A stretch of 64,000 nt of DNA from Lachnospiraceae bacterium (GTDB lineage: Bacteria > Bacillota > Clostridia > Lachnospirales > Lachnospiraceae): positions 1 through 64,000 of the forward strand of contig JAETOL010000010.1 of assembly GCA_021771755.1 (NCBI GenBank), given 5' to 3'. Below, piece after piece: positions 51,615 to 61,251 of the stretch; within the stretch, counting starts at the first letter, position 1, and every line of letters starts with the position of its first letter. A model generated the notes under the pieces. It worked only from the letters and a program-made list of their open reading frames with translations. It did not search any database and was not told the DNA's origin. A program made the translations under genes and the position numbers.

Positions 51615-52499
51615 TTGAAAAAAAGGAATAAACCGATTTTTTCCGGAGCTGACCGCCCAAGAAGTCCTGCAGTGGAGGCCAGGATCAGAGAGAGAAATCG
51701 GAGAGTCATCATGACAGTCTCTGTTTTTCTGTTTTCGGCGGCAGGGATCTTTTTGCAGAGAGAGCGTAAACAATGGCAGTTTCAGGAGACCTCCGTTCCT
51801 CCAAAGGCAGTCGTTATAGAAGTTACTCCCGTAGAAAAAACACGAGAGGAAAAGCTCTGGGAACAGGTTGATCAAAATAGAGAAAAGCATCCTGCAGATT
51901 TTCTGGAGGCATTAAAAAGGAATCCGGAAGCATTGGATTTTGCAGTGTCCTGTCTGACTGCATCGGCAGAGCCATCCGGAGGAATCACGCTGTCTGAAAG
52001 CAGGAGAGAGGTTCCGCTTTTTATACAGTGGGACAAACGGTGGGGATATGTTCCCTATGGACAGTCAAACATAGGAATTTCCGGCTGCGGGCCAACCTGT
52101 CTTTCTATGGTTCTTTACAGTCTTACCAGGGATAAGAGCCTTACTCCGGATCTGCTGGCAGGAAGGGCCATGGAGGAGGGATATTATGTGGAAGGGGAAG
52201 GAACCTCCTGGCTGTTTATGGAGGATATGGCAAAGGAATATGGGATTAAAGTCACACAGTTTGCCTATATGGATCTTTTGGAAATGGAAAGAGAACTGGA
52301 TGAAGGCAGGCTGATCATCTGTGCCATGGGACCGGGAGATTTTACAGATAACGGCCATTTCATTGTTGTGCGGGGACATACCGGAAGCCAGATGATCATT
52401 AATGATCCCTTCAGCAGGAGCAACAGCGGGAAAAAATGGGAATTTGACCGGCTGGAACCGCAGATACAGAAGTGCTGGGTGTATGAAAAAATAAAGTGA
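51615..52499 (+). CDS. Secreted or membrane-anchored C39-like cysteine peptidase
   Basis: 294 residues from TTG 51615. N-terminal signal anchor (about residues 31-47) after a basic segment; a spacer; then a C39_2-type papain-like domain from about 135: QWDKRWGYVPYGQ, the catalytic Cys in SGCGPTCLSMVLY, the His in GHFIVVRGH and NDPFSR as the third site. Such proteins cleave peptides or act on cell-wall peptides outside the cell. Divergent from PBP1A. Substrate unknown. Confidence 0.82.
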   Translation: MKKRNKPIFSGADRPRSPAVEARIRERNRRVIMTVSVFLFSAAGIFLQRERKQWQFQETSVPPKAVVIEVTPVEKTREEKLWEQVDQNREKHPADFLEALKRNPEALDFAVSCLTASAEPSGGITLSESRREVPLFIQWDKRWGYVPYGQSNIGISGCGPTCLSMVLYSLTRDKSLTPDLLAGRAMEEGYYVEGEGTSWLFMEDMAKEYGIKVTQFAYMDLLEMERELDEGRLIICAMGPGDFTDNGHFIVVRGHTGSQMIINDPFSRSNSGKKWEFDRLEPQIQKCWVYEKIK

Positions 52500-52529
52500 G
52501 AGGGCGATGGAGGAAAACATCTATGTATA

Positions 52530-52775
52530 TTGACGGCCATTGTAAATACGCTGTGTATGAAGGCCGGAAGTATGTGGCCTGCGGTGGTGCTTCATTCCAG
52601 CCACAATCTGTTTGTACAGTCTGTTTTTGATAAAATGACAGTAAATAAATCCTATACACAGTATATAACCTCTGCGTTTGGAATTGGGCTTGCATTGTGT
52701 TATGCTGTGGCTGCAATGTTTATTGTGTATAAGGGAAGGAACATCCAGAAAGCAAAATTGCGAGAAACGGCCTAA
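52530..52775 (+). pseudogene. C-terminal remnant of a CPBP intramembrane protease
   Basis: The frame encodes GSMWPAVVLHSSHNLF, the third CPBP motif, and the final two helices with a basic end. The N-terminal two thirds with EExxxR and FxxxH are missing, and there is no proper ribosome site. It is a decayed fragment. Confidence 0.75.
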
Positions 52776-52940
52776 GACCGGAAAAAAAAGAATTTGAGGA
52801 GGCTCATGTATGTGTTTTATTTGTGATAGAATTAAAAAGATTAAAGATGGGACGAATCCCTATTTTGTTAATTTGTTTGTGTAAACTGAAAAATTAACAA
52901 AATAACTTAGAATCCATCAGGCGAAAGGAGGAGGTATGGG

Positions 52941-53207
52941 ATGTTCTATATGGTTTTCGACTTTGTGATGGCAGTACTCATGCTTTTGTTTGGGGCATAT
53001 TTTTACAGCTCAAAAGGGAAGGCTGCCAGATTTTTGTCCGGTTACAATAGGAAGCCTGAAAGTGACCGAAAGAAACACGATGAAGATGCCATGTGCAGGG
53101 CGTATGGAAACAGAACGGTGATTTTCATTTATTTACACATAGATCGGAGTGAATCCTATATGAAGAGAGAATACTGTCAGAAGGTATTTTCAGGCATGGC
53201 TGGTTAA
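52941..53207 (+). pseudogene. Truncated DUF3784-like membrane protein
   Basis: ATG 52941 is preceded by GGAGGAGG. The N-terminal FDFVMAVLMLLFGAYFYSSK and FLSGYNRKPESDRKKHDE match the start of DUF3784 proteins. After MCRAYGNR the hydrophobic continuation is replaced by an unrelated charged stretch ending at 53207, indicating an indel. It may still be translated as an 88-residue product. Confidence 0.65.
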
Positions 53208-53211
53208 AAAT

Positions 53212-53362
53212 ATGGAACCATTAGAAAGCATTTTTTCAGAGAAGGTTGTATACAGTGAGTGCTATGGGCCGGGATATCACGGATTATCACAATATGATCA
53301 ATGGATTTGATGGTGTATCTGTCATGGAGTTTGACGAGAATGGGAAGATCATCAGGGATTGA
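53212..53362 (+). pseudogene. Remnant of a SnoaL/NTF2-like protein
   Basis: From ATG 53212 one frame reads LESIFSEKVVYSECYGPGYH. A second frame, ending in TGA 53360-53362, reads NGFDGVSVMEFDENGKII, the typical last strand of the fold. The middle is deleted and the frame shifted, so no functional product is expected. Confidence 0.55.
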
Positions 53363-53408
53363 CATATTTACGGACTTTCCGTATAATGAATATCAGAAAA
53401 GTTGTCAG

Positions 53409-53443
53409 GCCTCTTGCCCGAAAAGGCAGGGGGCTTTGTTTCT
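53409..53443 (+). terminator. Terminator before the YigZ-family gene
   Basis: GCCTCTTGCC (53409-53418) pairs with GGCAGGGGGC (53425-53434) with two G-U pairs, then TTTGTTTC. It ends the decayed region. Confidence 0.65.
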
Positions 53444-53458
53444 ATAAGGAGAAGAAAC

Positions 53459-54115
53459 ATGCTGGAAACATACAAGACCGTCCTGGAAGGCGGAACTGGT
53501 GAGATCACAGAAAAGAAATCCAGATTTATCGCAACGGTTCGTCCGGTAAAGACCGAGGAGGAGGCGCTGGCATTTCTGGAAGAAATGAAGAAAAAATACT
53601 GGGATGCAAGGCATAACTGTTTTGTGTATTCAGTGGGCCTGAACAGGGAGTATACCAGGTGCAGTGACGACGGAGAACCGTCGGGTACGGCAGGCCGTCC
53701 TATGCTGGATGTGATCCTCGGAGAGGATATTTATAATGTGGCCGTTGTGGTCACACGGTATTTTGGAGGAGTTCTTCTGGGCACTGGAGGTCTTGTGCGC
53801 GCTTATTCCAAGGCGGTACAGGAAGGACTGGCAGCCAGCCGGATCATTGAGAAACGCCGGGGGATTGCTCTGAAGGTGACCACAGATTATACCGGGATTG
53901 GCAAGATCCAGTATATTGCAGGAGAAAGAAACATTCCGATCCTGAACAGTGAGTATACAGATAAGGTGGTTCTGGAACTTCTGATCCCGTCAGAGGATGT
54001 GGATGCAGTGCAGAAGGCTGTTACAGAAGGCACCAATGGAAGAGCCCGGATGGAAAAAGACAGAGAATTGTATTTTGCCGTTCTGGATGGAGAGGTTATG
54101 ACCTTTGAAGACTGA
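53459..54115 (+). CDS. YigZ/IMPACT-family protein
   Basis: 218 residues from ATG 53459 (AAGGAGA upstream). N-terminal UPF0029/IMPACT domain (EKKSRFIATVRPV; CSDDGEPSGTAGRPML; VVVTRYFGGVLLGTGGLVRAY) and a C-terminal DUF1949 ferredoxin-like domain. The family is linked to translation or ribosome quality control, but its molecular role is unclear. Single gene. Confidence 0.9.
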   Translation: MLETYKTVLEGGTGEITEKKSRFIATVRPVKTEEEALAFLEEMKKKYWDARHNCFVYSVGLNREYTRCSDDGEPSGTAGRPMLDVILGEDIYNVAVVVTRYFGGVLLGTGGLVRAYSKAVQEGLAASRIIEKRRGIALKVTTDYTGIGKIQYIAGERNIPILNSEYTDKVVLELLIPSEDVDAVQKAVTEGTNGRARMEKDRELYFAVLDGEVMTFED

Positions 54116-54142
54116 TATGAAAAAATGAGAATGAGAACAGAA

Positions 54143-54191
54143 AAAGCCGGTACAGTCTCCCGATATATAAGGGGAGAAAAGTACCGGCTTT
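54143..54191. terminator. Bidirectional terminator between the YigZ-family and cyclophilin genes
   Basis: AAAGCCGGTAC (54143-54153) pairs with GTACCGGCTTT (54181-54191), with an inner TCTCCC/GGGGAGA. Confidence 0.88.
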
Positions 54192-54226
54192 CTTATATTC
54201 TTATAGGATGTTTATCTGTCAGCGGA

Positions 54227-54745
54227 TCAGCATTTCTCCGGTTCCGGATAATCCACACCAAAGGTTTCTACGGTCACAGTTTTCATAACCTGATCGTCCA
54301 GAGGTCTGTCGCTGTAATCGGTATCTTCTTCTGCAATGCGGTTCACCACATCCATGCCTTCTGTGATCTTGCCAAAAGCAGCATAGCTTCCGTCAAGGTG
54401 AGGCGCTGCTTTGTGCATGATGAAGAACTGGCTTCCGCCTGAGTTCGGATGCATGGCTCTTGCCATGGAGAGAACTCCCGGTGTATGTGCAAGATTGTTT
54501 GCAACACCATTCTGTGCAAATTCGCCCTTGATGCTGTAGCCCGGGCCGCCCATTCCGGTTCCGTCCGGACATCCGCCCTGGATCATGAAGCCCTGGATTA
54601 CGCGGTGGAAGATCAGTCCGTCATAAAAGCCTTTTTTTACCAGGCTGATGAAATTGTTTACAGTGTTCGGAGCGAACTCCGGATAAAGCTCTGCTTTCAT
54701 TACATCACCATTTTCCATAGTGATGGTCACAACTGGATTTGCCAT
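54227..54745 (-). CDS. Cyclophilin-type peptidyl-prolyl cis-trans isomerase
   Basis: 172 residues, cytosolic. Cyclophilin core: FHRVIQGFMIQGGCPDGTG, LSMARAMHPNSGGSQFFIM (with catalytic Arg/Phe/Gln residues) and HLDGSYAAFGKI. It accelerates proline isomerisation during folding. Start ATG with AAAAGGAG. Divergent from tsaE. Confidence 0.93.
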   Translation of the reverse strand: MANPVVTITMENGDVMKAELYPEFAPNTVNNFISLVKKGFYDGLIFHRVIQGFMIQGGCPDGTGMGGPGYSIKGEFAQNGVANNLAHTPGVLSMARAMHPNSGGSQFFIMHKAAPHLDGSYAAFGKITEGMDVVNRIAEEDTDYSDRPLDDQVMKTVTVETFGVDYPEPEKC

Positions 54746-54792
54746 AGTTTTATCTCCTTTTACGAAAAGTATTGTTTTTCTCTGTTTGCTCT

Positions 54793-54821
54793 ATTATAAT
54801 ATGCAAAGAACAATTTCGCAA
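54793..54821 (-). promoter_or_regulatory. Promoter of the cyclophilin gene
   Basis: Minus strand: -35 TTGCGA (54821-54816), 17-bp spacer, -10 TATAAT (54798-54793). Confidence 0.65.
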
Positions 54822-54892
54822 GGAATAAGTAAAAGAACGGAAATCATAACGGTTTATAAAATAATCGGGAATGTTTATGGAAAGGTGCAGAA

Positions 54893-55327
54893 ATGGTAAT
54901 AGAAACAAGGAGTCCGCAGGAGACTTTTGAATTAGGAAAAAAAATCGGGGAGACAGCGAAGCCGGGGCAGGTATATACCCTGAACGGCGATCTTGGCGTA
55001 GGAAAAACAGTGTTCACTCAGGGAGTGGCAGCCGGTCTTGGCATTACAGAGGCAGTCAGCAGTCCGACTTTTACCATTGTCCAGGTGTATGAGGAAGGAC
55101 GTCTGCCTTTTTATCATTTTGACGTATATCGTATCGGAGATATTGAGGAAATGGAAGAAATCGGTTATGACGATTACTTTTTTGGCGAAGGAATCTGCCT
55201 GATCGAATGGGCGGAGCTGATTTGTGAGATCCTTCCGGAAAAAAGAATTTCCGTTACCATCGAAAAGGATCTGGCACAGGGCTTTGATTATCGTCGGATC
55301 ACCATTGAGGAGATTGAAGAAAGGTAG
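54893..55327 (+). CDS. tsaE: tRNA t6A biosynthesis ATPase TsaE
   Basis: 144 residues. P-loop GDLGVGKTVFTQG; SPTFTIVQVYEEG; FHFDVYRIGD; Walker B-like LIEWAE. It is the ATPase of the TsaB-TsaD-TsaE complex that transfers threonylcarbamoyl to A37 of ANN-decoding tRNAs. First gene of tsaE-tsaB-rimI. Confidence 0.93.
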   Translation: MVIETRSPQETFELGKKIGETAKPGQVYTLNGDLGVGKTVFTQGVAAGLGITEAVSSPTFTIVQVYEEGRLPFYHFDVYRIGDIEEMEEIGYDDYFFGEGICLIEWAELICEILPEKRISVTIEKDLAQGFDYRRITIEEIEER

Positions 55328-55336
55328 GGAGAAATT

Positions 55337-56074
55337 ATGAAAATATTAGGTCTCGACAGTTCCGGTATCGTAGCGTCTGTTGCAGTTGTAGAAGACGATA
55401 CGATGATCGCAGAGTACTCGGTAAATTATAAAAAAACACATTCTCAGACACTTCTTCCCATGCTGGATGAAGTGGCAAAAATGACAGAACTGGATCTGAA
55501 CACCATTGACGCCATTGCGGTGGCAGGAGGACCGGGTTCCTTTACCGGGCTTCGTATCGGTTCAGCAACTGCCAAGGGACTGGGACTTGCTCTGGAAAAA
55601 CCGCTGATCAGCGTTCCTACTGTAGAAGCGCTGGCATTTAATCTTTATGATGTACAGGGGCTGATCTGTCCTATTATGGATGCCAGAAGAAACCAGGTGT
55701 ATACGGGTATTTATCGTTTTGAGGACCATAAGCTTCAGGTGGTGGAAGATCAGATGGCAGTTCCTGTTGGGGAGCTTCTGGAAAAACTGAACGGATACGG
55801 GCAGAAGGTGACTTTTCTGGGAGACGGTGTTCCGGTGTTCCGTGAGACGATTCTGGAAAAAGCAAAGTTTTCCTGTTCCTTTGCGCCGGCTCATGTAAAC
55901 AGACAGAGAGCGGCTGCTGTGGCGGCTCTGGGTCTGGTCTATTATCAGGAAGGAAGATATGAGACTGCCCGGGAACACATGCCGGATTATCTCCGGGTTT
56001 CTCAGGCGGAAAGAGAGCGGGCAGAGAGAGAAAAAGTCCGTCAGCAGGCAGAAAGCGGGGAAACAGGACAATGA
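55337..56074 (+). CDS. tsaB: tRNA t6A biosynthesis protein TsaB
   Basis: 245 residues. ASKHA fold: LGLDSSGIVASVAV, HSQTLLPMLDEV, AVAGGPGSFTGLRIG. It is an inactive TsaD paralogue that scaffolds the t6A complex. 9 nt after tsaE; it overlaps rimI by 4 nt. Confidence 0.93.
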   Translation: MKILGLDSSGIVASVAVVEDDTMIAEYSVNYKKTHSQTLLPMLDEVAKMTELDLNTIDAIAVAGGPGSFTGLRIGSATAKGLGLALEKPLISVPTVEALAFNLYDVQGLICPIMDARRNQVYTGIYRFEDHKLQVVEDQMAVPVGELLEKLNGYGQKVTFLGDGVPVFRETILEKAKFSCSFAPAHVNRQRAAAVAALGLVYYQEGRYETAREHMPDYLRVSQAERERAEREKVRQQAESGETGQ

Positions 56075-56505
56075 TCTTCCGTGAGATGCTGGTTGAGGAT
56101 CTGGATCAGGTTATGAATATCGAAGAAACGCTTTTTTCGGTACCATGGACAAGAGAAGGTTTTCTCACCTATCTGATGAAAAAAGACACGATGTTTTTTG
56201 TAGTGGAGGAAAAAGACCGGATTCTTGGCTACTGCAGCATGATGACAGTGCTGGATGAGGGAGATATCCTGAATGTGGCGGTCAGAAAAGACCGTCAGAA
56301 AGAAGGAATCGGACAGTTCCTTGTGGACAGTATCCTTCGTATGGCAGAGATGCAGGGGATAAAGCTGGTCCATCTGGAGGTCCGTGAGGGAAACGGAACC
56401 GCCAGACGGCTTTATGAAAGACTGGGCTTTAAAGAGGACGGACTCCGTAAGAATTATTACGAGAATCCTGTGGAAAACGCAGTACTGATGACAAAGACAA
56501 TGTAG
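56071..56505 (+). CDS. rimI: Ribosomal protein-alanine N-acetyltransferase RimI
   Basis: 144 residues. GNAT fold with acetyl-CoA loop RKDRQKEGIGQFLVDSIL and the C-terminal LEVREGNGTARRLYERLGF typical of RimI (acetylates S18 N-terminus in E. coli). Start overlaps tsaB (ATGA), the usual clustering of these genes. Confidence 0.9.
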   Translation: MIFREMLVEDLDQVMNIEETLFSVPWTREGFLTYLMKKDTMFFVVEEKDRILGYCSMMTVLDEGDILNVAVRKDRQKEGIGQFLVDSILRMAEMQGIKLVHLEVREGNGTARRLYERLGFKEDGLRKNYYENPVENAVLMTKTM

Positions 56506-58917
56506 ATAACTTTGCCAGAAGAAGGACTGCGGCAGAAAAAGTGAACAGAATTCCCATAGACTTACCGGGCGCATGAAATCGAACCAGGATCTCATGCGTT
56601 CCTTTTTTACAGGAAATCCCAGAAAACCTTTGTTGACCAGCTCCGGTTTTATTTTTTTACCGTCCACAAGAATCTGATATCCTCTGGAATAAGAAAAGGA
56701 AGTAACAAAATAACCGTCTTCTTTCATGCCTATGGAACCATGAAGAAGTTCCTTTTTTTCTGTGACTGAAGACCGGAAGGGTTGTATATCCGGATGTCGG
56801 AGCGCGGAAAAGGGCAGAATAAATGCCTGAACATTGCAAAGTTTGTAATTACCCGGGGAGAAGTGAATATTCAGGGATTTTAATGGCTCGTTTCCGGATA
56901 AGATCCAGGTAAAGGTTTCGTTGTGGTTCGGGTAGGGGGCATCAGAACCGGAAAGACGATTCCGTATTCCGTTTATGGTAATGTCAATATCTTTTTTTCC
57001 ACTGTAGGAAACATCACAGGACAGCAGAAGAATCTGGTGCTCCAGAATGGAAGGCAGCTGTCTGGTAATGGTAAGAGCCTGTCCGTTTTCCGGCGCTTCC
57101 AGAAAATTTACGGGAAGAGGATATTCTTTCATTAGTGAAGTGTATGGCGTAGTGGATGCGTCGGAGCTTTCCGGGACAACCGTACGATTGGCAAGTGTGT
57201 CCAGAGTCTGAGGATAGCTGAGCGCATCAAAATCCTTCTCATTAAGAAGCGCTGTGGTTCCATAAGCAGAGGGGAGCACCTGCCGGTTTTCTGCCAGAAC
57301 GAAATCTCCTTTTTGCAGCAGGGGTAAATATCCTTCAGGAAGCTTGTCCTCTGTGGTCAGGATATAGCGGACGCCCATCAGATATTCCTGAAAAGGATTT
57401 GCATCGGCATTCATGGAGACGCGGTTTCTGGTGCTGACAGGCATTTTCAGAATATCGTAAAAAAGCCGGTTATAGGTACTGTTAGAGACAGACGAGTACA
57501 TGGTTGTACGTCTCAGGCTTCCGAGCGGCAGATAGTTGCTGTTGGTCATCGGAGCACTCAGAATATCCATGGTACGATCTGCTTCGGACAGAACACTTTT
57601 TATTTCCTTTTGGGAAAAAATCTCCCGGCTTTTAGTGGAGGCGGAAGCATAGGATTCTGTCCGTGCTGTAGATACAAAAATCAGAGACGGAATCAGAAAA
57701 ACCAGAAAAAAGCCTGCAAGTTTTTCAGAGAGTCCGGTATGAAAACCAGCATACAGCAGAAGAAAAAGTATATCGGCCAGAATCAGGATTTTCCTTCCGG
57801 AATGTAGAAACAGAATTTGTACCAGTCCCGGGATCATACATAAGAGTGCCAGTGGGAAGCGATGGCGGATACTTTTTTCATGGAGCTCCTTCAGGGTATC
57901 TGCGGTCAGCAGCAGGATCAGTGGTAAAAAAGGAATCAGCGCCTTGGGACGCAGATAGAGCGTTCCGTTCAAAATCCAGCAGCAGAACTGACTGCACAGG
58001 AGAATACAGAGTATCGCTGCTGTTTTTTGTGTTTGTTTTCGGAAAAGGCAAAGCAGAAGACAATACAGGCAGATCAGAGTGAGACCGCATCCATAGGGGC
58101 TGTAGAGCAGTGTGTTTAAAGATGGATTTACGGTGAAAATTTGCCGGATGGAAGCAGACTTCACGTCTTTTTTGTTTTCCAGGATTGCCAGCGCGGTGGG
58201 GAGCAGGTATATCATGGAAAGGCTGATACCTGTTGCGACAGAGCTGAGAAATGGAATCCAGGGACGTTTTTCCGGACGGTTGTCCAGTTGGAGAAAATAC
58301 AGGGTAAGGCATACAAAGCAGGCAGGAAAGAAATAAAAACTGTGAAGTATGATCATGCAAACGGACAGAGAAAGCCCTGCATGTACAGGAAAACGACGGA
58401 AAAAACAGGAAGTATTTTCCTGATAAAGACTGTCTGTAAAGATCAGAGCCAGAATCAGAAAGGGAAGATAACTGATAAACATGATCTGTCTGTGTGCCTG
58501 AAACATACAGTTGGAAGTCAGATAAAGAAATCCTCCGGTAAAGCACAGATTTTCAGGGATATTTTTTTTCTGCAGCCACCAGTAAAGCAGCCAGGATCCC
58601 AGAAGCATCTCCAGAATGGCATAGCCCTGAATAAAGACTTCCATGGGGACATTTGGGAAAAAGAAGCTGATCAGTACGTCCGGACGGAGAAAACCATAAT
58701 AGGAAAGCGTGTAAAAGTTTGTACCGTTGCCAAGCGCGCACCAGTCAGGCAGCAGCTCTCCGGTTTCCAGAAATTGCTTACGCATGGTGTCTGCAATGGT
58801 CACATGCTGACAATACCAGTCTGTAGTGGAACCAAAAAGCTTTCCCTGGGGAAGCGTGATCCATATGAACAAAAAAACTGCTCCAGCAAGAAGCAGGTAA
58901 TTGACTGCCTTTTTCAT
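56429..58917 (-). pseudogene. YfhO-family multi-pass membrane protein, probable frameshift near the 3' end
   Basis: The first ~770 residues are a normal YfhO-family glycosyltransferase-like membrane protein: 12-13 helices after MKKAVNYLLLAGAVFLF, the luminal motif LGNGTNFYTLSYYGF, and a C-terminal extracytoplasmic domain ending GYQILVDGKKIKPELVNKGF. At a run of six A (plus strand T 56603-56608) the frame shifts away from the expected ending; with seven A it reads KKGTHEILVRF, then a last helix (GILFTFSAAVLLL), stopping at 56429 inside rimI antisense. Without the shift the frame runs over rimI into tsaB to 56041, which is implausible. The family modifies lipoteichoic or other wall polymers; substrate unknown. 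Confidence 0.72.
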
Positions 58918-59034
58918 AAATATTCTCCTATGTTTTTTAATAGTTTATTTTGGAAAACGGAAATTTGTTTTTGAAAAAATCTGTAATAAATATATTCCAT
59001 TTATCTTAAAAAAATACCGTGAAAAATCTGAAGA

Positions 59035-59061
59035 ATTCTTAAGAATGACAAAATCCTGTCA
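59035..59061 (+). promoter_or_regulatory. Palindromes upstream of the second OmpR-type regulator
   Basis: ATTCTTAAGAAT (59035-59046) is a perfect 12-bp palindrome, followed by TGACA-N6-TGTCA (59046-59061). They lie just before the -10 of the regulator promoter and are candidate autoregulatory sites. Confidence 0.4.
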
Positions 59062-59067
59062 CAGTCA

Positions 59068-59076
59068 TGCTATAAT
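59068..59076 (+). promoter_or_regulatory. Extended -10 of the OmpR/kinase operon
   Basis: TGCTATAAT (59068-59076); no consensus -35, with palindromes in its place. Confidence 0.55.
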
Positions 59077-59105
59077 AGGGGAAGGTAAGAAATGGAGGCA
59101 GAAAT

Positions 59106-59804
59106 ATGGGAGAGTCCAGAATACTGATCGTGGATGATAATCCGGAGATTCGTGAGGTGGTTACGGTACTTTTGGAAGGAGAAGGTTTTTGGCTGGAAGA
59201 GGTGGCAGATGGAAGGGAAGCGCTGGAAAAAATAAAACGGAACAGTTATGATCTGATTCTTCTGGATGTAATGATGCCGGGACTGGACGGTTATCAGACC
59301 TGTGTGGAAATCCGGAAAAAATCCAATGTTCCGATTCTTTTTCTCAGCGCAAGAACCCAGGTGGAGGATAAGACCCTTGGATTTTCCTGCGGTGGAGATG
59401 ATTACCTTCCGAAGCCTTTTTCCTATCCGGAGCTGATCAGCAGAGTGAAAGCACTGGTGAGAAGGTATCATGTATATCAGGGCAGCGGAGCAGAAAAAAA
59501 CGAAAAAAAACTATGCTGCGGAGGACTTGAGGTTTACCCGGAAAAAGGAACCGTCTGGAGAAATGGGCAGGAAATCTCCCTGACAGATACGGAATTTTCG
59601 ATTTTATGTCTGCTCCTGAAACACAGAAAGCAGATATTTTCTGTGGAACGCCTTTATGAGTCAGTCTGGGAAGAGGATTATTATTACGGGGCATCTAATA
59701 TTGTCATGGTACATATCCGGAATCTGCGAAGCAAAATAGAAGAAGATCCCCATGATCCAAAAATCATTCGTACCGTCTGGGGAAGGGGGTACCGCTGTGA
59801 TTAG
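59106..59804 (+). CDS. OmpR-family response regulator
   Basis: 232 residues, ATG with GGAGG. REC domain with ILIVDDNPEIRE, the phosphoacceptor in LILLDVMMPGLDG, and DDYLPKPFS; C-terminal winged helix (LTDTEFSILCLLL; NIVMVHIRNLRSKIEED). It resembles VanR-like regulators. The kinase start lies inside its last codons, so the two are translationally coupled. Regulon unknown. Confidence 0.88.
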   Translation: MGESRILIVDDNPEIREVVTVLLEGEGFWLEEVADGREALEKIKRNSYDLILLDVMMPGLDGYQTCVEIRKKSNVPILFLSARTQVEDKTLGFSCGGDDYLPKPFSYPELISRVKALVRRYHVYQGSGAEKNEKKLCCGGLEVYPEKGTVWRNGQEISLTDTEFSILCLLLKHRKQIFSVERLYESVWEEDYYYGASNIVMVHIRNLRSKIEEDPHDPKIIRTVWGRGYRCD

Positions 59805-61131
59805 GAGGGGAAAAGCCGGAGAACGTAAACTGACCCGGGAGCTTTTGGTTATTTTTCTTGCAGGACTTTTTTGTGCGTTGTTTTGTACAGTGTTTTTGAT
59901 GAACCGGAGGTTTGGAATTTATGCCTGGATGCTGGATCATGGAGTTATAGAAGATTCCAGAAAGGAATATGCACGGTGGCTGAAAAAAGAAACGCCTGCA
60001 TTTCATATGGACAAGCCGGAGGAGTACATGCCTTATTTTACAGAAAGGGCAGACGCTTATACCTGGATGGGGATTTATGATGAAGAAAACGGGAAGCATA
60101 TAGACAGTTTTTTTCCAGAGATTCTTGACAGTAGAATATGGGGAAGCTGGTCGTGGTCAGATACGGATATAGCAGCACAGTCTATGGAACCTCCGATAGA
60201 ATTTGAAACACATTTTTCTGACGGAACAGCCAGAGTACAGCTGATGAGTTATCAGTCTTTGAAGTTTTTTCCGCTTTTTTATCTGTCGATCGTGATCATG
60301 GACAGCCTTTGGATTCTGGGACCAATTCTTATTTTTGTACACAAAAAAATGAAGTATCTGGGAAGAGTACGCTGTGAGGCTGCTGTTATGGGGCAGGGAG
60401 ATATGGAACATCCGGTTACGGTGAAAGGAAAAGATGAGATTGCAGCTCTTGCAAAAGAGCTGGATGATCTTCGCCTGGCCCTGAAAATAAGTATGGAAAA
60501 TGAGCGCCAGACTCATATGGATAATCAGGAACTAATCCGGGCGCTTTCTCATGATATCCGTACGCCGCTTACTGTTTTAAACGGATATCTGGAAATCCTC
60601 AGAAGAAAAAAGGGGGATCAGGAGAATTATCCGCAGTATGTACAGAAATGCCTGATAAAAACAGAGGAGCTTCGGGGGATGACGGATAAGATGTTTGAAT
60701 ATGCCCTTGTCTTTGAAAATCCGGGAGAAACTGCCATGCAGGATTACAGTCTCCGGGAATTTGCAGGAGAACTGCAGGAACAGCTGGAGTATCTGGAACT
60801 GCAGGGATTCTCTGTAGAGTATGTCCGGAAGGGGGATGCAGACGATAGGTGGAAGGCAAATCCTTTCCTTATACAGAGATTGTTTACAAATCTCTGCTCC
60901 AATATCCTTCGTTATGGAAAACAGGATCATAGAGTGACAGCAGATATTTATATGGAAGAGACAAACGTGATCGTAATTCTGGAAAACGGGATTTCTGAGC
61001 AGCGTCAGGCAGCGGGAAGCGGAGTAGGACTGAAAAGTGCAGCAAGGATTACAGAGCTTCATGGAGGGGAAATGTCCTGGACGGAAAAGGGGGACATTTT
61101 TCAGGTGAAAATAAGCATTCCTCTTCACTGA
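59797..61131 (+). CDS. Sensor histidine kinase
   Basis: 444 residues from GTG 59797, 7 nt after AAGGGGG in the regulator's coding end. Two transmembrane helices (about 14-36 and 160-182) with a ~120-residue extracytoplasmic domain, HAMP-like segment, H-box RALSHDIRTPLTVLNGYLEI, N-box LCSNILRYG and a short G-box. Partner of the regulator upstream; signal unknown. Confidence 0.85.
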   Translation: MIRRGKAGERKLTRELLVIFLAGLFCALFCTVFLMNRRFGIYAWMLDHGVIEDSRKEYARWLKKETPAFHMDKPEEYMPYFTERADAYTWMGIYDEENGKHIDSFFPEILDSRIWGSWSWSDTDIAAQSMEPPIEFETHFSDGTARVQLMSYQSLKFFPLFYLSIVIMDSLWILGPILIFVHKKMKYLGRVRCEAAVMGQGDMEHPVTVKGKDEIAALAKELDDLRLALKISMENERQTHMDNQELIRALSHDIRTPLTVLNGYLEILRRKKGDQENYPQYVQKCLIKTEELRGMTDKMFEYALVFENPGETAMQDYSLREFAGELQEQLEYLELQGFSVEYVRKGDADDRWKANPFLIQRLFTNLCSNILRYGKQDHRVTADIYMEETNVIVILENGISEQRQAAGSGVGLKSAARITELHGGEMSWTEKGDIFQVKISIPLH

Positions 61132-61146
61132 CAGGGGATTTTGACC

Positions 61147-61175
61147 TTGTTTTGAAGTATTAATTGTGTTACACT
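61147..61175 (+). promoter_or_regulatory. Promoter of the rnz-tsaD-ispD genes
   Basis: -35 TTGTTT (61147-61152), 17-bp spacer, extended -10 TGTTACACT (61167-61175). Confidence 0.4.
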
Positions 61176-61251
61176 TTGCCAGTAAAGTAATAGCAGAGAC
61201 TGTGGCAGATAGATTCTGCGGCAGACTTTTTCAGAATAAAAGAGGGATTTT

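Noticed and set aside
56041-56428. Extension of the YfhO frame over rimI into tsaB
   Set aside because: This stretch is antisense to two well-supported genes, has no hydrophobic or domain pattern of its own, and is explained by a single-base shift at the A run.
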